A model generated the notes under the pieces. The model was not told where the DNA came from and ran no database searches. It saw only the letters and a program-made list of their open reading frames with translations. Of a stretch of 23,813 nucleotides of DNA, positions 19,731 to 23,813 are shown one piece after another (positions within the stretch are counted from its first letter, which is position 1; each line of letters opens with the position of its first letter). This stretch comes from Chara braunii (Eukaryota > Streptophyta > Charophyceae > Charales > Characeae): the NCBI GenBank assembly GCA_003427395.1, contig BFEA01000815.1, positions 178,414 through 202,226 on the forward strand. Direction: 5' to 3'. The position numbers were made by a program, and so were the translations under genes.

Positions 19731-20004
19731 GACGTCCCTTACAGATTTTCACAGCCCCAGGCCAGCGCCCAGCTACTCCGGCCTGGTGCAGCTCCAGGCT
19801 GCAGAAACAAAACCAAACCTAACCCTTCAAACCAGTACTGAAGCAAAAGTAGACACAACCTATAACCCCATCCTGCTGGACTGTACTACGTACATGGCGG
19901 ACGTTCCTCACAAACTTTCACAGCCCCAGGCCGCGCCCAGCTACTCCGGTCGGGTGCAGGTCCAGGCTGCAGAAACGAAACCAAACCCAACCCTTTAAAC
20001 CAAT

Positions 20005-20038
<34 letters not shown>

Positions 20039-20104
20039 AAAAAAGCACCCTAGACAACCTATAACTCATAACCCCGTCCTGCTGGACTGTACTGAGTACA
20101 TGGT
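19731..20104. repeat. 169-bp tandem duplication
   Basis: Unit 1 begins gacgtcccttacagattttc at 19731 and unit 2 begins gacgttcctcacaaactttc at 19900. Shared landmarks are cacagccccaggcc, gcccagctactccgg, tccaggctgcagaaac and ctgctggactgtact. Unit 2 is expanded by a (CA)n-A27 tract (about 20005-20044). The pair lies in the possible 3' UTR of the LINE fragment. Confidence 0.9.
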
Positions 20105-20457
20105 GAACATAAAAAAAGGTACAATTGTACAATTGCACAGCCAGTCAAGCATCCGGGCAGTGATTGTCACGCGTGCAATGTTCGTTAGAGCACCGTCGAA
20201 AACAACACCATTTCGAACTATATTACACTGTAATGTACTGTATTCGAACTGTATTTCACCACAGCCTCCCAAAAAAATGACGAAAAAATGAGCTCAGGTG
20301 TTCCACGAACTCCTACAGTAATGTTCACCAAACCTGAGAATTGTGTCCAATGTGAACAGAACTTATTCATCGGTTTGGTTCTATACCCTTTGTTCACAAC
20401 TTTGTGTCCAATCCATAGCAATGGCTTGTTTGATATTGAACTTGACTTCCGCTCTAA

Positions 20458-21258
20458 TCATAAGAGAGGGGTAAGATGTTCCCTTCTTCTAACTGCCGAG
20501 TTCCTGAGGGTCCACAACGTCCAGAGGATCGCTCCCCTCAATGATTCTTCGGCATAGCCTAAAGCTCCAAGAGATGATTGTCTGCGAGACGCATTTCCCA
20601 AAAGGACAAAATCATCAGTCCATCTTGAAGAATTTTGTGGAATCGGGGGGACTCCCCCCCGCCACCATTCCCGAAATGTTCTTGACAACTCGCAGTGAAG
20701 CAACATATGTTGCAAATCTTTGATTCTAGTTCCTGAACATATGACACACAAGGGTGTAGCTTTGGTCGTTCTTTTAGCACACCAACGTTGGCAATGCTTG
20801 ATGCATGATGAGCCACAGTAAACTGGCTTGTTTAACAACCGACAGATCCAGCAACAATTTCCAAAAGCGCGGCAGCGCCGAAGCCAGACGTTCTGCTGTA
20901 TCTCCCACCCAACCAGAAGCAATCCAGCGTCTCGCCACCTGCCACCCGATATCTAGATCTGGCCGAGCTAGCTGATATCCCAATCTCGTAGAATCATCAT
21001 AAAGGCACACCTGCTTCGCGGGTTCGAGCGGATGTTTCCACGCCCAGTCTTGCAGATCCACTGGCAGTTTGCAGGCTGGAACTGAAGCTGCAAATGACCG
21101 AACACAATCATGGTACTCCAACACACACACACTGAGGAGAGTTGCCCCAGTGGAGGACGAGGTGTCTGTTGTTCCTCGAGGACCAGTGGTTGGCCCAGGG
21201 ATTGCTGTGGTACTTTACCTGATGGTCCACAAATGGAACTGTGGGAAAACTGGAACAT
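20458..21258 (-). pseudogene. LINE ORF2 C-terminus with zf-RVT-like zinc ribbon
   Basis: The minus strand reads VLEEQQTPRPPLGQLSSV, then in the next frame VLEYHDCVRSFAAS, RFWKLLLDLSVVKQASLLW and LIMHQALPTLVC. After a frameshift near 20780 it reads AKRTTKATPLCVICSGTR and LQHMLLHCELSRTFREWW. The C-x2-C-x9-H-x4-C pattern (about 20748-20692), preceded by KQASLLWLIMHQALPT, is the classic zinc-ribbon block at the end of plant LINE reverse transcriptases. At least two frameshifts are present, so this is a dead fragment. It is the region missing from the LINE at 3838-10590; whether the two belong to one family is unknown. Confidence 0.75.
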
Positions 21259-21351
21259 GTACCGAATCCGTGCGGCGATTGTTTCACGGTCAGAATGATT
21301 TTATTTATTTTTCTGATATTTTTCCTGGAAAGATCAAGACCTTATCTAGTA

Positions 21352-21456
21352 CTGTCTTCACCTGAATACAACGCCCGCTCATTATGGCTGCATTTGGACT
21401 GAAAATTGCACCAAATACGGCTATAATGGCCAGGCGTTCTATTCGGGTGAAGACGA
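21352..21456. mobile_element. MITE copy B
   Basis: A 105-bp element has arms ctgtcttcacctgaatacaa and, at the other end, the complement of attcgggtgaagacga. Pairing continues through acgcc and into cattat/ataatg. TA flanks both ends (21350-21351 and 21457-21458). It is the same family as copies A and C by the gtcttc.cc.gaata arm. No ORF. Confidence 0.82.
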
Positions 21457-21541
21457 TAGTGCTCATATATCAGAATTTCTGTGAGTTCTTCTGAGCCGGT
21501 AGTGCTCATATATCAGAATTTTCTGTGAATTCTTCTGAGTG
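21457..21541. repeat. 43-bp tandem duplication next to MITE B
   Basis: tagtgctcatatatcagaat recurs at 21457 and 21500, each copy followed by t(t)tctgtga(g/a)ttcttctgag. The first copy begins at the TA that flanks the MITE. Confidence 0.9.
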
Positions 21542-22196
21542 TGAAAAATTGCCAAAGTTGCCGCTTTCAAATTGCGGGACTAGGCCCGCCGTTTCGGCCG
21601 CCAGTCGCCTCCCTCCCTCAAAGCCCGCCCAAACTCACAGGGAGTCTGAGGGAGGGCTATTTCCGGCTGGTGGAGGGAGTGTTGATTTAATGAAATGACT
21701 GTTTTCGGTCGAGGATGGCAATTGTTCTTTGGCTCGCGTTTTTTTTTTTTTTTGCTTTTTTTCCTGGCATTTTTATAGTAAGTTGATGCCGTCTGAATGA
21801 ATGTTGCAGTAATCTTTCTTCTATTCATTGTTGTTAGAGAACTTTACTCATTTAATTGTTTTTTTTTTAATTGCGATTGAAATTAAATTTGAACTTCAAA
21901 GTTAAAAGCTAAAACTGGGGTAGAGGGCTGACGCAAGGGCTTTTTAACCAACCAAAACAAAACAAAAAAAAAGGCTAAAACTGGGTAGTTGTGAAAAGTA
22001 GTAAAAATCTCAAAGTGATTTGAAAGAAAAGTAGCTCTTTTATTGGATCGGATGATTTCAGTAAAAAATTTGAATTACTTGATAAACGCAAGTCTATGGT
22101 GGAAACGGCGCATCAAAAAAAAAAAAAAGAAGAAGAAAAAAAAAAGGTGGAACCTAGTAAATAGCTAGGCTGCCAGCCGGGCCGACGGGTCACCTT
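21542..22196. other. AT-rich gene-free interval
   Basis: It contains a cctccctccctca / tgagggaggg inverted pair (about 21608-21657), T runs near 21740 and 21860, and an A-rich tract at 22115-22145. No coding sequence is seen. Confidence 0.5.
21908..21985 (+). mobile_element. tiny A-tailed insertion with 12-bp target-site duplication
   Basis: gctaaaactggg is duplicated exactly at 21908-21919 and 21974-21985. The 54 bases between them end in an A-rich tail (accaaaacaaaacaaaaaaa). An A-tailed insert between perfect direct repeats is what target-primed reverse transcription leaves, so this is probably a severely 5'-truncated SINE/LINE or RNA-derived insert. Confidence 0.6.
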
Positions 22197-22958
22197 GGTT
22201 CGGGTCAGGAAACTGGCTCGGGTTACGAAACTGGTTCACCCTACGGAACTTGTTCAGGTTAGGAAACTGGTTAGGGAAGGGGTCCCATGGTTGGAAACTG
22301 ATTCAGGTTCGGAATCTGGTTCGGGTCAGGGAACAGGTTTGGGTTAGGAAACTGGTTCAGGAAGGGGTCCCATGGTTGGAAACTGATTCAGGTTTGGAAT
22401 CTGGTTCTTGTTAGGAAAATTGTTTAGGTTAGGAATCTGGTTCAGGTTAGGAAACTAGTTCGGGTTAGATCTGATCCAGGTTGGGGAACTGGTTCAAGCT
22501 AGGAAACTAGTTTGGGTTAGGAAACTGGTTCAGGCTAGGAATCTGGTTCGGGTTAGGAATCTGGTTTGGGTTAGGAATCTGGTTCGGGTTAGGAATCTGG
22601 TTCAGGTCAGGAAACTTATTTGGGTTAGGCCANGCGACTATCCGAAATGGAATCTGGTTCGGGTTAGGAATCTGGTTTGGGTTAGGAATCTGGTTCGGGT
22701 TAGGAATCTGGTTCAGGTCAGGAAACTTGTTTGGGTTAGGACAGCGGAGATTGCCAACCTGCGGAAGTCTGTCATGTGACTATCTGACATCCTAATTGGC
22801 TGCAAGAACAAGGGAAATCGGTCGTCCAATCACTACAGGATTTCGGATCCTAACTGGTTCGGGAAGGCGTAGCGTTAGGTTTGGAATCTGGTTCGGGTTA
22901 GGAAGCTGGTTTAGCTAAGGAATCTGGTTTGGGTTAGGGAACGAGTTCGGGATAGGGA
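22197..22958. repeat. degenerate 18-bp minisatellite with higher-order repeats
   Basis: The basic unit is ggtt(c/t)(g/a)ggttaggaa(t/a)ct, 18 bp. Larger periods are superimposed: 85 bp (gaaggggtcccatggttgga at 22276 and 22361) and 111 bp (blocks from 22540 and 22651). A non-repetitive patch interrupts it at about 22741-22850. The plus strand is G/T-rich with repeated GG and GGG runs. Confidence 0.9.
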
Positions 22959-22960
22959 AC

Positions 22961-22997
22961 TTTCCAGCAGGTGTTGCTCCCCACCAATAGATGGAGC
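22961..22997 (+). repeat. dispersed 37-bp repeat, copy 2
   Basis: Matches 2521-2557 with one mismatch. Here it abuts the end of the 18-bp minisatellite and is followed within about 10 bases by an A run (about 23007-23028). Confidence 0.85.
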
Positions 22998-23247
22998 TTG
23001 TTTTTGAAAAAAAAAAAAAAAAAAAAAAGGAAGGGGGGTACCATTGTGGTAATCAGGCATGGGGGGGAATTGCAAATCGCTGATTCTGCAAAGGAGTGGA
23101 CCCCCTGCTGGCAAGCCTGCTTGAAATCAGCATGAACATTCCAGGCTTCCTGGACAAGTTCAGCATTTTTTTCTTTTTTTTGGGTTTCTGGTTTTGGTGC
23201 ACACTGCCGCACAATCCTCAGAAACGGTCGTGTGTATATGCCTCCTA

Positions 23248-23355
23248 CGGTCTTCGCCTGAATAGACCGCCTGGTCATTACAGTTGTACTTGGTGCAAGT
23301 TGTTGCAGTCCAGATGCGGCGAAAATGACCGGGTGTTCTATTAGGGTGAAGACGG
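23248..23355. mobile_element. MITE copy C
   Basis: A 108-bp element has left arm cggtcttcgcctgaatagac and right arm the complement of tgttctattagggtgaagac. Pairing continues through the ctggtcatta / aatgaccggg segment. TA flanks both ends (23246-23247 and 23356-23357). Same family as A and B. No ORF. Confidence 0.82.
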
Positions 23356-23357
23356 TA

Positions 23358-23377
23358 GGGCTCGTTGGTCTAAGGGT
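23358..23377 (+). other. tRNA-Pro-like 5' fragment with A box
   Basis: gggctcgttggtctaagggt closely matches, from memory, the 5' end of eukaryotic tRNA-Pro (GGCTCGTTGGTCTAGGGGT). It contains a perfect-looking pol III A box, tggtctaaggg. No B box or acceptor 3' half follows, so this is at most a fragment. It starts directly after the TA of MITE C. Confidence 0.3.
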
Positions 23378-23517
23378 CTCGATGCTCTGTCATTCGCTGA
23401 ATGTGAAAACTGGCGAAGGTATCTGGCTATCTTTTACCCCACGATGCACTCACTATTTTGCACCTCTGGCAAGTGGTGACTCAGCAAGGTCCTCAGTAAG
23501 GAGTTTTAGTGGTTAGG

Positions 23518-23813
23518 TGCATGCACTTAGAGGAATCAGTGACATTGTTTTTCAGTGGGTGATTGGGTTGTTGCGATTTAACCCTCGCGGGGGCTGTGTG
23601 ACATTGCGTGGTTGATTTGACCATTGCAAGGAAGGAAAGTATTCCCCTTCTGTGCGTCCCCGCGCCCCCCCCTCCGCCCACATCCCTCCCCTTTCTCTCC
23701 CTCTCCTGCATGCACTTACAGGAACCAGTGACATTGTTTTTCAGTGGCTGATTGGTCGATTGCGATTTAACCCTCGGGGGGGTTGTGGCATTACGTGGTT
23801 GATTTGACTGTCG
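23518..23813. repeat. 189-bp tandem duplication, second copy cut by the window end
   Basis: tgcatgcactta begins at 23518 and 23707. Both copies share cagtgacattgtttttcagt, gattgcgatttaaccctcg-like text and cgtggttgatttgac. The part unique to unit 1 includes a C-rich stretch (about 23655-23705). Confidence 0.92.

Larger units (their letters stand above)
19665..21300 (-). mobile_element. 5'-truncated LINE 3' fragment with possible poly(A) tail
   Basis: The minus strand from about 21300 to 20458 is the C-terminal end of a LINE ORF2. It is followed by about 770 bases that could be 3' UTR, ending at a run of 24 T on the plus strand (19665-19688), equivalent to a poly(A) tail on the element strand. 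This order is what a 5'-truncated insertion leaves. A target-site duplication was looked for and not found, so the ends are tentative. Confidence 0.6.

Noticed and set aside
21608-21657. Stowaway-like element from the ccctccctca/tgagggaggg pair
   Set aside because: Short arms, no TA duplication at the ends and simple composition; more likely a local palindrome.
22200-22960. Interstitial telomere array
   Set aside because: The ggttagg strings are parts of an 18-bp minisatellite, not tandem TTTAGGG or a known telomere unit.

Overview
The window looks like repeat-rich nuclear DNA of a photosynthetic eukaryote, most likely of the plant or streptophyte-alga lineage. The one intact gene encodes a bacterial-type peptide chain release factor 1 whose core most resembles plant mitochondrial RF1. 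The rest is retrotransposon debris, short TA-flanked inverted-repeat elements, microsatellites and many two-copy tandem duplications. Scattered single N bases suggest a draft assembly. A charophyte such as Chara would fit, but that is inference. There are no operons, CRISPR arrays or prokaryotic signals.

Layout. 1-3840: simple repeats, 88-bp and 280-bp tandem pairs, a long (GA)n tract and no convincing gene. 3838-10590 (minus): a long decayed non-LTR (LINE) retrotransposon. From high to low coordinate it has an ORF1-like Q/P/H-rich region, an unexplained GAA- and C-rich interval, an APE-type endonuclease, a linker carrying a 441-bp in-frame tandem duplication, a reverse transcriptase with an FADD box, and a C-terminal remnant. 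A 104-bp inverted-repeat element (MITE) sits inside ORF2. 10982-11262: tandem fragments related to the 5' end of large-subunit rRNA. 11450-13222 (plus): the RF1 gene, preceded by a 10-codon upstream ORF that overlaps its start as ATGA.

13223-19660: non-coding sequence dense in tandem repeats (126, 31, about 36-48, 217, 69 and about 70 bp units), a run of six GGCC hairpins, microsatellites and CT-rich tracts. 19665-21300 (minus): a second, 5'-truncated LINE fragment keeping the zinc-ribbon (zf-RVT-like) C-terminus. 21352-21456 and 23248-23355: two more members of the MITE family. 22197-22958: a degenerate 18-bp minisatellite with higher-order periods. 23518 to the end: a 189-bp tandem duplication.

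How the parts work together: only RF1 is likely to have a cellular job, which is stop-codon release in an organelle, probably the mitochondrion. Both LINE copies are clearly dead: they have frameshifts and stops, and the first has substitutions at catalytic positions. The MITEs have no transposase here and would depend on a Tc1/mariner-type enzyme encoded elsewhere. The most informative structure is the MITE nested in the LINE, where removing the element plus one TA restores the LINE reading frame.
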